From positions 372,001-436,000 of the forward strand of contig NZ_LGKN01000009.1 of the NCBI RefSeq assembly GCF_001306175.1: 64,000 nt of DNA, written 5' to 3'. Below are positions 48,056 through 56,664 of this stretch, one piece after another. The position numbers were made by a program, and so were the translations under genes. Source of the stretch: Ardenticatena maritima. Its GTDB lineage: Bacteria; Chloroflexota; Anaerolineae; Ardenticatenales; Ardenticatenaceae. The stretch's first letter is position 1. Each line of letters begins with the position of its first letter. Under the pieces are notes generated by a model. That model saw only the letters and a list, made by a program, of their open reading frames with translations, was not told the origin of the DNA and did not search any database.

Positions 48056-48370
48056 ATGATGACGCCAATTGCTTGCGACCTCGATGAGGCGACCGCCGTT
48101 GCCCTTGCCGACCTGTTTAAAGCCCTGGCCGACCCGACGCGCGTGCGGTTGATTGCATGTTTGTTGGAAGGCGAAATGTGCGTCCATGAACTCACCGATG
48201 CCGTCGGACCAAGCCAGAGCGCTGTTTCGCACCAACTGCGGCTTTTGCGCGCCATGCGCCTGGTCAACACCCGCCGCGAGGGACGCCACGTCTATTACAG
48301 CCTTGCCGACGACCATGTGGCGACGTTGTTGCAGGTGGGGCTGGAACACGTCCAGGAAAGCACAACCTGA
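48056..48370 (+). CDS. SmtB/ArsR-family zinc-responsive repressor
   Basis: A 104-residue winged-helix metal sensor. LFKALADPTRVRLIACLLEG and SQSAVSHQLRLLRAMRLV form the HTH, and GRHVYYSL the wing. The C-terminal helix DDHVATLLQVGLEHVQE matches the alpha-5 zinc site DxH-x10-H-x2-E exactly. EMCVHEL gives a possible alpha-3 ligand set. Zinc (or cadmium/lead) should release it from the operator upstream. It is co-transcribed with the P-type ATPase 5 bases downstream. Confidence 0.93.
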   Translation: MMTPIACDLDEATAVALADLFKALADPTRVRLIACLLEGEMCVHELTDAVGPSQSAVSHQLRLLRAMRLVNTRREGRHVYYSLADDHVATLLQVGLEHVQESTT

Positions 48371-48375
48371 GGGCG

Positions 48376-50700
48376 ATGCATATGGTCGAAAAGGTTAAAC
48401 TCCCGTCTCGCGATATTCTTCCCAACAATGCAACCTGCACGCATTGTGTCAACACACTGGCTGACGCCCTGCGTGACGAGCAGGGCGTCCTGAACGTCCA
48501 TCAAGATGGCGTGCACACGATTTGCGTGCACTACGATACAGACGTCACCACCGCCGACACCATTACGCGCACGGCACGCCTGCGTGGTGCAGACGTGCAA
48601 AGCCGCTATCGGCAGGTGCGTTTGGCGGTTGACGGGCTGGATTGCGGCAGTTGCGCCCAGACGCTTGAAGAAAGTTTGCGCCGCCTGCCGGGGGTTGTCC
48701 AGGCGCGTGCGTCCGTAGCAACCGGCGACGTTTTCATCGAATGGGATACCGCCTACGTCGACGAGGACGAGATTACCGCCGTGCTGCACGATTTGGGGCA
48801 TATTGTGCGCGAACCCACTTCAGAAGAGGAGACGCCCACAACTCCGCCAGCCTGGTGTCTTCATGCGCCGCTTCTCTTCGGGGTGGGCGCTTTTGTGGGG
48901 GGGCTTTTGCTCTCGTGGAGACATACGACGCCTTGGGAGAGTGTGGCGTTTGCGCTCGCCATGCTTGCGGCAGGAGCGCCAATTGCCCGTCGGGGCGTTC
49001 AGGCGTTTCGCCGTAGTCGGCGGTTGACGATTGACGCCCTGATGACCATTGCGGCCATTGGCGCCGCTCTTCTGGGTGAATGGGGCGAAGGCGCCGCCGT
49101 GGTGGTGCTGTTTGCCATTGGTGAATGGCTGGAACACTTCGCCATGGAACGCGCGCGCCACTCTGTGCGCAGTTTGATGGAACTTGTCCCCGATACCGCC
49201 CATCGCCTTCTTCCCGATGGAACAACCGAAACGGTGCCGGCGCGCGCCTTGCGTGTGGGGGATACGATTCTTGTTCGCCCTGGTGAGCGCATTCCCGCCG
49301 ATGGCGTTGTCGTCGCGGGGCAATCCGCCGTCAATCAGGCGCCTGTGACGGGCGAAAGTATGCCTGTTTTCAAAACCGTGGGCGACCCCGTGTTTTCTGG
49401 GACAGTCAATGGCGAAGGTGTCATCGAGGTGCGCATTACCCGCCCCGCCGACCAGAGCACGATTGCGCGCATTGTGGCGCTCGTGCAGGACGCCCAAAGC
49501 CGCAAAGCCGAAAGCGAGCGCATGGTAGACCGCTTTGCTGCACGCTACACCCCCGCCGTGGTCGTCGGCGCAATTGTGCTCGCCATTGTGTTGCTGCTTG
49601 TTGGGCTTCCCCCGCGCGAAGCAATGTTGCGGGCGCTTGTGCTCCTGGTGATTTCATGCCCCTGTGCGCTTGTCATCAGTACGCCCGTGAGTGTGCTCAG
49701 CGCCATCAGCGGTGCGGCGCGGCATGGCGTGCTCATCAAGGGGGGGCGCGCGCTGGAAGCGTTGGGGCGCGTGCGCGTCGTTGCCATTGACAAAACGGGA
49801 ACGCTGACGCGCGGCGAACCGCGCGTGACCAATATCATTCCCCTGGAAGGCGACCGCGAAACGCTCTTGCGGCTTGCCGCCGCTGTGGAAGCCCGTAGCG
49901 AGCACCCCTTGGCGCGTGCTGTTGTCGCGGCTGCTGAGGAGGAAGGGCTTGCCGTCCCGCCAGCGCAAGCGGTACGCACGTTGACAGGACGCGGCATCAC
50001 CGGTGTTGTGAACGGGCGCACCGTGCGCATTGGCACGCGCGATCTCTTTGAGCACATTCCCGATATTGCTGTTGACCATCTCCATCGGCTTGAAAACGAA
50101 GCCAAAACCACCATGCTCGTCGCGCAAGATGAGCGCATCCTCGGCATCATCGCCGTCGCCGATACCATTCGCGCTGAAGCCAAAGAAGCCGTCGCCGCCC
50201 TGCATCGCCTTGGTATCGAGCGGGTGGTGCTCCTGACAGGCGACAACGAGACCACCGCCCGCGCTGTCGCCGCGCAAGTGGGCATCGATGACGTGCGCGC
50301 CGGGTTGTTGCCTGAGGAGAAATCCGCGGCTGTGGAAGCCCTGCACGCCCAGTACGGCGCGGTCGCCATGGTGGGCGACGGCATCAACGACGCGCCGGCG
50401 CTCGCCACCGCCGATGTGGGGATTGCCATGGGCGCCGCTGGTACACATCAAGCCATCGAAACCGCCGATGTGGCGCTGATGAGCGACGACTTGCGCAAAA
50501 TCGCCTATGCCCTGCGGCTGGGGCGGGCGGCACGGCGCACCATTGCCGCCAACATTCTGTTCAGCGTGGGCATCAAACTGCTCTTCATGGCGCTTGCCAT
50601 CCCCGGCTGGACCACGCTCTGGCTGGCGGTGCTCGCCGATGACGGCGCCAGTTTGCTGGTCACCGCCAACGGGTTGCGCTTGCGCCGTGTGCGCGGCTGA
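48376..50700 (+). CDS. P1B-2-type Zn/Cd/Pb-exporting P-type ATPase
   Basis: Heavy-metal efflux pump in the membrane, 774 residues. Two N-terminal metal-binding domains carry CTHC and CGSC. Actuator APVTGESMPV, ion-path ISCPCALVIS, phosphorylation DKTGTLTRG, SEHPLA, and hinge VGDGINDAPALA. The TM7 Lys in GIKLLFMAL and the DDGAS in TM8 are the marks of the Zn/Cd/Pb class (ZntA) rather than copper pumps. Regulated by the adjacent SmtB-like repressor. Confidence 0.95.
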   Translation: MHMVEKVKLPSRDILPNNATCTHCVNTLADALRDEQGVLNVHQDGVHTICVHYDTDVTTADTITRTARLRGADVQSRYRQVRLAVDGLDCGSCAQTLEESLRRLPGVVQARASVATGDVFIEWDTAYVDEDEITAVLHDLGHIVREPTSEEETPTTPPAWCLHAPLLFGVGAFVGGLLLSWRHTTPWESVAFALAMLAAGAPIARRGVQAFRRSRRLTIDALMTIAAIGAALLGEWGEGAAVVVLFAIGEWLEHFAMERARHSVRSLMELVPDTAHRLLPDGTTETVPARALRVGDTILVRPGERIPADGVVVAGQSAVNQAPVTGESMPVFKTVGDPVFSGTVNGEGVIEVRITRPADQSTIARIVALVQDAQSRKAESERMVDRFAARYTPAVVVGAIVLAIVLLLVGLPPREAMLRALVLLVISCPCALVISTPVSVLSAISGAARHGVLIKGGRALEALGRVRVVAIDKTGTLTRGEPRVTNIIPLEGDRETLLRLAAAVEARSEHPLARAVVAAAEEEGLAVPPAQAVRTLTGRGITGVVNGRTVRIGTRDLFEHIPDIAVDHLHRLENEAKTTMLVAQDERILGIIAVADTIRAEAKEAVAALHRLGIERVVLLTGDNETTARAVAAQVGIDDVRAGLLPEEKSAAVEALHAQYGAVAMVGDGINDAPALATADVGIAMGAAGTHQAIETADVALMSDDLRKIAYALRLGRAARRTIAANILFSVGIKLLFMALAIPGWTTLWLAVLADDGASLLVTANGLRLRRVRG

Positions 50701-50725
50701 TTGCCGCATGCGGAAGATTTTCCCC

Positions 50726-50764
50726 GCGCCTCGCTGGTCCTTTCAACCGGCGAGGCGCATTTGA
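50726..50764 (+). terminator. stem-loop after the metal ATPase gene
   Basis: GCGCCTCGC (50726-50734) and GCGAGGCGC (50750-50758), followed by a short ATTTG. Stem strong, T-run weak. Confidence 0.6.
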
Positions 50765-50834
50765 CATCGCTTCTCACCTGTGGCACACCCTCGCCGGTGT
50801 CAAAAGCCAACCAATCCAGAAGAGGACACACCCC

Positions 50835-51911
50835 ATGAAGCGTTTTATCAAACCCGACATCCTGGCAATGCAGGCGTACACCCTCAAACCCTACACGTAC
50901 CGCCACAAAATGAACCAGAACGAAAACCCGTTCGGCTATCCCGAAGACCTCAAAGCCATTGTGCTGGAACGGGTGGCGCAAGCCGATTGGGCGCGCTATC
51001 CCTCGTTCACGCTTGATACGCTGCGCGAGGCGCTTGCCGCCCACAACGGCGTTCGCCGTGAGATGGTGTTGGTGGGCAATGGCTCGAATGAGTTGATTTA
51101 CGTGACGTTGGCGGCGACACTCCGCACCGGCGACCACGTTGTGATTCCCGTGCCGACGTTCAGCGTGTATGGCTTGCTGGCGCGTGTTTTCGGCGCACAC
51201 GTGCATGAAATCCCCATGCCGCCCGAAACCAACTTTGCCCTGCCTGTGGACGCCGTCATCGAGACGGCGCAACGCCACCAGGCGCGGGTAGTCGTGCTCT
51301 GCACACCGAATAACCCCACCGGCACCGCCTATGCCCCCGCTGATGTTGAGCGTGTGGCGGCGGAAAGCGGCGCACTGGTGCTGATTGACGAGGCCTACCG
51401 CGAATTTGCCGACCAGGACTTCACCCCACTGCTGGAACGCTACGACAATGTCGTGCTCTTGCGCACATTCAGCAAAGCGATGGCCATGGGGGGGCTGCGC
51501 GTGGGGTACGCCATCACCAACGAAGCCCTGGCGCGTGAATTGCACAAGGCGCAATTGCCCTACGCGCTCAACCTGTTCAGTGAAACCGCCGCCCTGGTGG
51601 CGATTGAGCATTTTGAAAGCCACTTCCGCCCCCTCATCGAGCGGCTGAAAGCCGAGCGGGAACGACTGATTCCCGCGCTGAATGCGCTCCCCGGTCTCCA
51701 TGCCTATCCCAGCGCCGCCAATTTTGTGCTGGCGCGCTTTGACCGCCCCGCGCGCGAGATTTTTGAGGCACTTCTCAATCGTGCCGGCATCCTCATCCGC
51801 GATGTCAGCGGCTACCCACTTTTGGCGGGACACCTGCGTATCAGCCTGGGAACGCCTGAAGAAAACGACTTGTTGGTGCAAACGCTGGCGGAGATATTGG
51901 GTGCTGCGTGA
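50835..51911 (+). CDS. hisC: histidinol-phosphate aminotransferase
   Basis: Class I/II PLP aminotransferase of histidine synthesis, 358 residues. MNQNENPFGYPEDL is the N-terminal substrate motif, VGNGSNELIYVTLAATL the cofactor loop, LCTPNNPTGTAYA and LIDEAYREFADQDF the central blocks, and TFSKAMAMGGLRVGYAI contains the PLP Lys. It stands alone; no other his gene is near, so the related aromatic or cobalamin (CobD-like) specificities cannot be fully excluded. Confidence 0.9.
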   Translation: MKRFIKPDILAMQAYTLKPYTYRHKMNQNENPFGYPEDLKAIVLERVAQADWARYPSFTLDTLREALAAHNGVRREMVLVGNGSNELIYVTLAATLRTGDHVVIPVPTFSVYGLLARVFGAHVHEIPMPPETNFALPVDAVIETAQRHQARVVVLCTPNNPTGTAYAPADVERVAAESGALVLIDEAYREFADQDFTPLLERYDNVVLLRTFSKAMAMGGLRVGYAITNEALARELHKAQLPYALNLFSETAALVAIEHFESHFRPLIERLKAERERLIPALNALPGLHAYPSAANFVLARFDRPAREIFEALLNRAGILIRDVSGYPLLAGHLRISLGTPEENDLLVQTLAEILGAA

Positions 51912-51928
51912 ACCAGGGCGAGTTTGTT

Positions 51929-51958
51929 GAAAAAACGGGGAACAGATCCCGCTTTTTT
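51929..51958 (+). terminator. terminator after hisC
   Basis: AAAAAACGGG paired with CCCGCTTTTTT (one bulge) around an 8-base loop, T-run included. Confidence 0.65.
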
Positions 51959-51984
51959 GACGCACATAGTTGTTTGAGTAAAAT
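51957..51984 (+). promoter_or_regulatory. promoter of the frameshifted secreted-protein gene
   Basis: TTGACG (51957-51962), 16 bp, TAAAAT (51979-51984), overlapping the hisC terminator. Confidence 0.5.
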
Positions 51985-52027
51985 AACCGCTCTTCGGCAT
52001 GAGGTATGTGTGCAAGAGAGGTGCGAC

Positions 52028-52680
52028 ATGCGTGTCAGCAAACCATTTTATCTTGCCTTGGTGTTGTTCCTGGTCTTCTTTGCGCCGCTTTTCTTCTATC
52101 CAGCCGAAGCCCAAGGCGGCGTGACGGTGACGATCACAAATGAAGTCAGCGGCAACAACAACACAGGCCGCACGGCCGCGGCAGCGCTCAACGACCAATG
52201 GATTGCCGACACACAATCGGTGTGTGGGTTGGGGATTTGGAAACACGCACCGACGGTGGCGGCACACCTGCGCTCCTGCGATACAAGCCAAGCGGCGGCT
52301 CTGTTGTCGAAGTTCAGATTCCGACCAGCACCACGGATCAAAGTGTGTGTCCGACCAATGGTGCGTGCGGGAACGTAACGACACGCTGGATTGGCTTGCG
52401 GGCAACAAGCGGCACAACAATTGAATGGGTGCTCTTGATCGTGGGGGATGATAGTTCACAAGGTGGTGTGAGTGAACACATCAGTTGGGTTGGCGCAACA
52501 GTCGCCCTTGCACCAAGCGGCAGTGGGTGTACTGCGGGAAGCGGCGGTCCCACAGCCGTGCACCTCACGGCATTCACCGCAGCGCCATCGGCAGCACGCA
52601 CACCCTTTTTGCCCTTTGTCGCCGGCGTCTTCGGGCTGACGGCGGTCGCGCTTCATCGTGCGCGCAAACGCACCAGGTAG
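52028..52680 (+). pseudogene. secreted, C-terminally anchored protein broken by a frameshift
   Basis: The first frame (52028-52378) starts after GAGAGG with a signal peptide (YLALVLFLVFFAPLFFYPA) and a secreted segment. Sense stops resembling a protein near 52215. From there the second frame (to 52680) continues plausibly with IGVWVGDLETRTDGGGTPAL. It ends in a C-terminal anchor: TPFLPFVAGVFGLTAVALHR followed by basic residues. A one-base loss or two-base gain near 52205-52220 would join the frames into about 216 residues. I recognise no family. Sequencing error and true decay cannot be told apart here. Confidence 0.7.
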
Positions 52681-52698
52681 CCTTCCCGCTCAACATCA

Positions 52699-52727
52699 AA
52701 ACGGCTGGGGAAGTTCCCCAGCCGTTT
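52699..52727. terminator. bidirectional intrinsic terminator
   Basis: AAACGGCTGGGGA and TCCCCAGCCGTTT, perfect 13-bp stem with a 3-base loop, between convergent genes. Confidence 0.85.
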
Positions 52728-52746
52728 GCGTTTGCCAGGTTGCCAA

Positions 52747-53334
52747 TCAACGTGGGCGGGCTTCCAGCAGCACCACCAACGAACCCGCGAATCTCTCTTG
52801 CCGCACAATCTCGAAGCCCGCTTCTTGCACGAGTCTGGGCGTGTCGCGGTTGAGGTGGCAACTCCCATTCATGCCGAACCACAACGGTTCAAACATGTCT
52901 GTGAACGTGCGTGCCAGCGGATGCGTGCCGCGCACATGTTCGAGCAAGCGCAAACGCCCGCCGGGTTTCAGCACGCGGCGGACTTCATGCAAGCCTTGTT
53001 GTGCATCGGGGACGGAGCAGAAAACAAGCGCCCCCACAACCGCATCAAAGGCGGCGTCAGGGAAGGGGAGCGCCTGCACATCACCCTGCACCAACCATTG
53101 CCGCGCGCGACGACGCGCGGGCGCATAGCGCAACATCTCCCACGTGAGGTCAAGCGCCACAACATCGGTGTTGGGCGGGTAGTGGGGCAGGTTGAGCCCC
53201 GTCCCCACCCCCACATCAAGCACACGCCCGTGCACATCACCCACCAACTGGCGACGCCAGGCGCGCAAGCGCCACGCTTCCACAGGCGCCAAAAACCAAT
53301 CGTAGAGCGGTCCCAATTGCTCAAACAGCCCCAT
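52747..53334 (-). CDS. class I SAM-dependent methyltransferase
   Basis: A 195-residue UbiE/Methyltransf_11-type enzyme. GRVLDVGVGTGLNLPHYP is the SAM loop, VVALDLTWEML the acidic strand, GDVQALPFPDAAFDAVVGAL and LKPGGRLRLLEHVRG the later motifs. The ending with a Cys-His-rich segment (GMNGSCHLNRDT) is typical of METTL7/phospholipid-like methyltransferases. The substrate is unknown. Its ATG overlaps the stop of the upstream thioredoxin gene as TAATG. Confidence 0.87.
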   Translation of the reverse strand: MGLFEQLGPLYDWFLAPVEAWRLRAWRRQLVGDVHGRVLDVGVGTGLNLPHYPPNTDVVALDLTWEMLRYAPARRRARQWLVQGDVQALPFPDAAFDAVVGALVFCSVPDAQQGLHEVRRVLKPGGRLRLLEHVRGTHPLARTFTDMFEPLWFGMNGSCHLNRDTPRLVQEAGFEIVRQERFAGSLVVLLEARPR

Positions 53335-54119
53335 TAGCGCACTCCTGCCAGCACGGCGTCCAACCGTTGGCGGAGCGCCGGCAACGATTGCACGCCCACA
53401 ATGCGGTCAACCGGTTGCCCATTGCGGAAAATGATGAGCGTCGGAATCCCGCGAATTTGGAACTGCATGGGCGTGCGCGGATTTTCGTCCACGTTGAGTT
53501 TCCCCACCTTGACGCGCCCCGCATACTCGCGCGCCAGCGACTCGATAGCGGGCGCAATCATGTGGCACGGACCGCACCACTCCGCCCAGAAGTCCACCAG
53601 CGCCACGCCCGATGAGATGAAATCAGCGAACGTGGCATCGGTCAGGACGACGGGTTTGCCGTCCGCATGCGCCGCACGTGGCTCAGGACGCGGCTGACGC
53701 GGTGGCGGCGGCGGCGTGCGTTGGGCGGTCGCGTGCAGGGGCACGCTAGCCCCGCTCAGCGTTTGTGTCGGCGTTGCCGAGCGTTCGCCCACGAGATAGG
53801 CTGCCCATTCGCGCAATGCGCTTTCAGTGGGCGCGCCTTCGCCCCGCTGAACAACACGCCCATCCTTCACCAGCAGCAACGTCGGCAGATGACGCACCTG
53901 TTCGCGCTGCGCGGCTTGGGGCGCATCTTCCACATTCAGTTTCACCACGAGCAGTTTGCCGGCGTACTCGCGCGCCAGCCGGTTCAACACAGGGTCCAGT
54001 TGCTCACACGGCGGGCATTCGCGCCGCCAGAAAACGGCGACCACAGGCACTTTCGCTTGATAGACGGCACGGTCATAGGTCATATCGTTGGCGTGAATGG
54101 GTGCATCGAAAATCGCCAT
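53334..54119 (-). CDS. tandem thioredoxin-domain protein
   Basis: A 261-residue cytoplasmic protein with two thioredoxin folds. The first has the active site FWRRECPPCEQLDP. The second, after a Pro-rich linker (TPPPPPRQPRPEP), has the canonical FWAEWCGPCHMIAP and IRGIPTLIIFRNGQ. The unlike CPPC and CGPC sites suggest different redox potentials in one chain. It is followed by the methyltransferase gene with overlapping stop and start. Confidence 0.93.
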   Translation of the reverse strand: MAIFDAPIHANDMTYDRAVYQAKVPVVAVFWRRECPPCEQLDPVLNRLAREYAGKLLVVKLNVEDAPQAAQREQVRHLPTLLLVKDGRVVQRGEGAPTESALREWAAYLVGERSATPTQTLSGASVPLHATAQRTPPPPPRQPRPEPRAAHADGKPVVLTDATFADFISSGVALVDFWAEWCGPCHMIAPAIESLAREYAGRVKVGKLNVDENPRTPMQFQIRGIPTLIIFRNGQPVDRIVGVQSLPALRQRLDAVLAGVR

Positions 54120-54194
54120 GTTTCCCTCCTGATACTCTCATCCAGTATTTTCAAGCGAAAGTGTAGCAGCCGCTTGTTAGAAAAATGTTGGCGC

Positions 54195-54737
54195 TTACTG
54201 GACAAGGCTCCAATGCGCCTCAATCATCTCTTTGGTGACTTGCCCCGTCCAGACCATTTGAATGACACCGTCGGCATCCACCAGCCAGGATGTGGGCAAC
54301 CCCAAGAGACGGTAGGCTTTTTCGGTGCTGGCGTCTTTGCTGATGTAAATCGGGTAGGTAATCGTCGGTTCAAATGTTTGCAAAAATTGCTCGACTACGG
54401 CGGGTCCTTCTTCCACATCAACACCAATAATGGTGTAGCCTTCTTCGTGGAGCGCCTGAAACTCCGGCATTTCTTTTTTGCACGGTGGACACCACGTCGC
54501 CCAGAAGTTGATGAGCCGCGGTTCGCCTGCGCCCAGCGTGTCGAGCGTGACGGCTTCGCCATCGAGTGTGTAGACCGTGGTGGCGGGGACGGTCGTGCCC
54601 ACAAGCGGGTGCCCGCCGCCGTTTTGAGCCAGGACGGGGTCGCGCGGGGTGTTGGTTTGGCTTGTGCACGCCAACCCCAGGAGACTGACAACAACCAACC
54701 CGACCAAGAGCGTGGTGCGATGCAACAGGTTCTGCAT
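54195..54737 (-). CDS. TlpA/ResA-like thiol-disulfide lipoprotein
   Basis: A 180-residue membrane-anchored thioredoxin-like reductase outside the membrane. The signal peptide ends in lipobox LLGLACTS. Active site FWATWCPPCKKEMPEF, with cis-Pro segment LLGLPTSWLVDADG. Such proteins reduce cytochrome c or keep secreted thiols reduced. ATG 54737 follows an AAGGA-rich site. Confidence 0.92.
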   Translation of the reverse strand: MQNLLHRTTLLVGLVVVSLLGLACTSQTNTPRDPVLAQNGGGHPLVGTTVPATTVYTLDGEAVTLDTLGAGEPRLINFWATWCPPCKKEMPEFQALHEEGYTIIGVDVEEGPAVVEQFLQTFEPTITYPIYISKDASTEKAYRLLGLPTSWLVDADGVIQMVWTGQVTKEMIEAHWSLVQ

Positions 54738-54789
54738 GGTTCTTCCTTCGCCTCCTTCCCCCAATGCTCAGGGGGTGTATTTTGGCCTG

Positions 54790-55410
54790 TTAGGGCATAC
54801 CCAGCAAATGCCAGAGGGCAATCGCCGCCGCCACTTCAACGTTGAGCGAGCGCTTGACGCCCTGCATAGGCACATAGACCACTTGCTCGCAGAGCGGAAA
54901 CAGGTCATGCCCAACGCCGCTCACTTCGTTGCCAACCACCAACGCCAGCGGCTTGTCCGGCGGCTGCAACCCACGAAGCGAGCGGGCGGTAGGCGTCTGT
55001 TCAAGCGCCCAAATCGTCCAGCCGCTTTGCCGCAAGGTGTGCAACACCTCCGCCGTGTTCGGGGCATACGACCACGGGACGCTGGTTTCGGCGCCCAGCG
55101 CTGTTTTGCGGACGTTGGCTTGTTCGGGCGTGGGGGTAATGCCGCACAGGTAGAGATGCGCCACGCCCAGCCCGTCGGCGGTGCGAAATAGCGCCCCCAC
55201 GTTCCACGCCGAGCGCAGGTTGTCGAGCACGAGCGCCACTGTGCGCGGGGGCAACGGTTCCGTCGGGGGCGGGGCATGGGGAGCGGTATCCCACGCCGCC
55301 AGGCGGATAGTCGGCGCGCCACAGCGGGGGCACGTTTCGCGATGTGGTTGGCGTTCATGCCAGGGATAGCGCAGGTTGCATTGTCGGCAATGGCGAATTT
55401 CGGCTTGCAT
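54790..55410 (-). CDS. SpoU/TrmH-family RNA methyltransferase with N-terminal zinc ribbon
   Basis: A 206-residue protein. Residues 1-45 hold two CxxC pairs (RHCRQCNLRYP and ETCPRCGAP) forming a zinc ribbon. The rest is a SPOUT fold: VALVLDNLRSAWNVGALFRT, ALVVGNEVSGVGHDLFPLCE, and VYVPMQGVKRSLNVEVAAAI carrying the knot motifs. It probably 2'-O-methylates tRNA or rRNA. The ribbon fusion is uncommon and may guide RNA binding. Confidence 0.9.
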   Translation of the reverse strand: MQAEIRHCRQCNLRYPWHERQPHRETCPRCGAPTIRLAAWDTAPHAPPPTEPLPPRTVALVLDNLRSAWNVGALFRTADGLGVAHLYLCGITPTPEQANVRKTALGAETSVPWSYAPNTAEVLHTLRQSGWTIWALEQTPTARSLRGLQPPDKPLALVVGNEVSGVGHDLFPLCEQVVYVPMQGVKRSLNVEVAAAIALWHLLGMP

Positions 55411-55470
55411 GGTTGCCTCTGGCTGTTCTCTGTTCACGGGGGAGCATACGCAAGCGTGCGAAAATGCAAA

Positions 55471-55490
55471 AAGCCGCCCGTAGGCGGCTT
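55471..55490 (-). terminator. terminator after the CBM48 gene
   Basis: AAGCCGCC/GGCGGCTT stem, 4-base loop, with a T-run on the minus strand. Confidence 0.8.
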
Positions 55491-55513
55491 GCGATATGCA
55501 ATTGTGGGGGTGG

Positions 55514-55804
55514 CTACACGCGCACGACGGCGTTTTGCGAACCGAACGTGTTGGGCGTGAACTCGTCGGCGGTCGGGTCGTCGTACCAGCGCTCGCCGTC
55601 GAGCAAGAAGCGGTACTGATAGGCGCGCCCGCTTTCCAGCGACACCGTGACGGAAAAGCGACCGTCTTTGCGGCGCGTCAGTTCAAGCGGCTGCCACTCG
55701 TTGAAGTCGGCGAGGAGCACGGCGTGCGATGCGGCGGCGTCGGCGGGGACTTCAAACGTGACGCGGCACTTTGCGCCGGTTTTGGAGTAGGTTTTTCGGG
55801 GCAT
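55514..55804 (-). CDS. stand-alone CBM48 (isoamylase N-terminal) glycan-binding protein
   Basis: A 96-residue protein made only of a carbohydrate-binding module 48 fold. CRVTFEVPADAAASHAVLLA, FNEWQPLELTRRKDGRFSVT, YQYRFLLDGERWYDDPTADE. These are the glycogen-binding blocks seen in isoamylases and AMPK beta. It has no catalytic domain, so a scaffold or glycogen-tag role is inferred. Start 55804 follows AAGGAGG. Confidence 0.88.
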   Translation of the reverse strand: MPRKTYSKTGAKCRVTFEVPADAAASHAVLLADFNEWQPLELTRRKDGRFSVTVSLESGRAYQYRFLLDGERWYDDPTADEFTPNTFGSQNAVVRV

Positions 55805-55830
55805 ACGAAACCTCCTTGACATGTTGACAA

Positions 55831-55870
55831 CAAAAAACGGTGCAGTCCGTCGGCGGGTGGACTGCACCGT
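55831..55870 (-). terminator. terminator of the liv operon
   Basis: ACGGTGCAGTCC and GGACTGCACCGT, 12-bp stem, followed on the minus strand by a T-run. Confidence 0.85.
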
Positions 55871-55920
55871 TGCGGCGGCGAGTATAGGGAAATGAGCACG
55901 TTTGGCAATTCTGCCGCCGT

Positions 55921-56655
55921 CTATTCCTCGCCCAGATAGGCTTTACGCACCATTTCGCTGGCGGCTAACTCCTGTGCGGGACCTTCGAGCACGATTTGCC
56001 CGGTTTGCAACACATAGCCCCGATGCGCCACTTCCAGCGCCATGAGGGCGTTCTGTTCGACAAGCAAAATGGTGGTTCCCTGCTTGTTGATTTCGACAAT
56101 CGTCTCGAAGATGGTTTCCACCAACACAGGCGCCAGCCCCATGCTCGGCTCGTCGAGCAGGAGCAATTTGGGGCGCGCCATGAGCGCCCGCCCAATGGCG
56201 AGCATTTGCTGCTCACCCCCCGAAAGGGTCCCGCCTTGCTGGTTGCGGCGTTCTTTCAGACGTGGGAACAACTCAAACACCCGTTCCAGGTCTTCGGCGA
56301 TTCCCTGGGGGTCGTTGCGCGTGTACGCACCCATTTCCAGGTTTTCGAGCACGGTCAGGCGGGGGAAGATGCGCCGCCCTTCGGGCGATTGCGCCACACC
56401 CAATTTCACGATTTCGTAGGCGGGCGTGTGCGAGATGTCGCGCCCTTCGAGGATGACTTGCCCCTCGCGCGGATGCAAGATGCCGCTGATAGTGCGAATG
56501 GTGGTCGTTTTCCCCGCACCGTTCGAGCCAATCAGCGTGACGATTTCGCCACGGTCTACCGTGAGCGAAATGCCTTTGAGCGCGTGGATAGCGCCGTAGT
56601 AGGAATGCACATTGCGCAGTTCGAGCATGTGCTCGCGTGTGCCATTGTGTGCCAT
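55921..56655 (-). CDS. livF: branched-chain amino acid ABC transporter ATPase LivF
   Basis: A 244-residue cytoplasmic ATPase. Walker A LIGSNGAGKTTTIRTI, signature LSGGEQQMLAIGRALM, Walker B LLLLDEPSMGLAPVLVE, and H-switch region. The LivF-type ending GPAQELAASEMVRKAYLG is present. Last gene of livK-H-M-G-F. AAGGAGG precedes the ATG. Confidence 0.94.
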   Translation of the reverse strand: MAHNGTREHMLELRNVHSYYGAIHALKGISLTVDRGEIVTLIGSNGAGKTTTIRTISGILHPREGQVILEGRDISHTPAYEIVKLGVAQSPEGRRIFPRLTVLENLEMGAYTRNDPQGIAEDLERVFELFPRLKERRNQQGGTLSGGEQQMLAIGRALMARPKLLLLDEPSMGLAPVLVETIFETIVEINKQGTTILLVEQNALMALEVAHRGYVLQTGQIVLEGPAQELAASEMVRKAYLGEE

Positions 56656-56664
56656 GTTGCCTCC

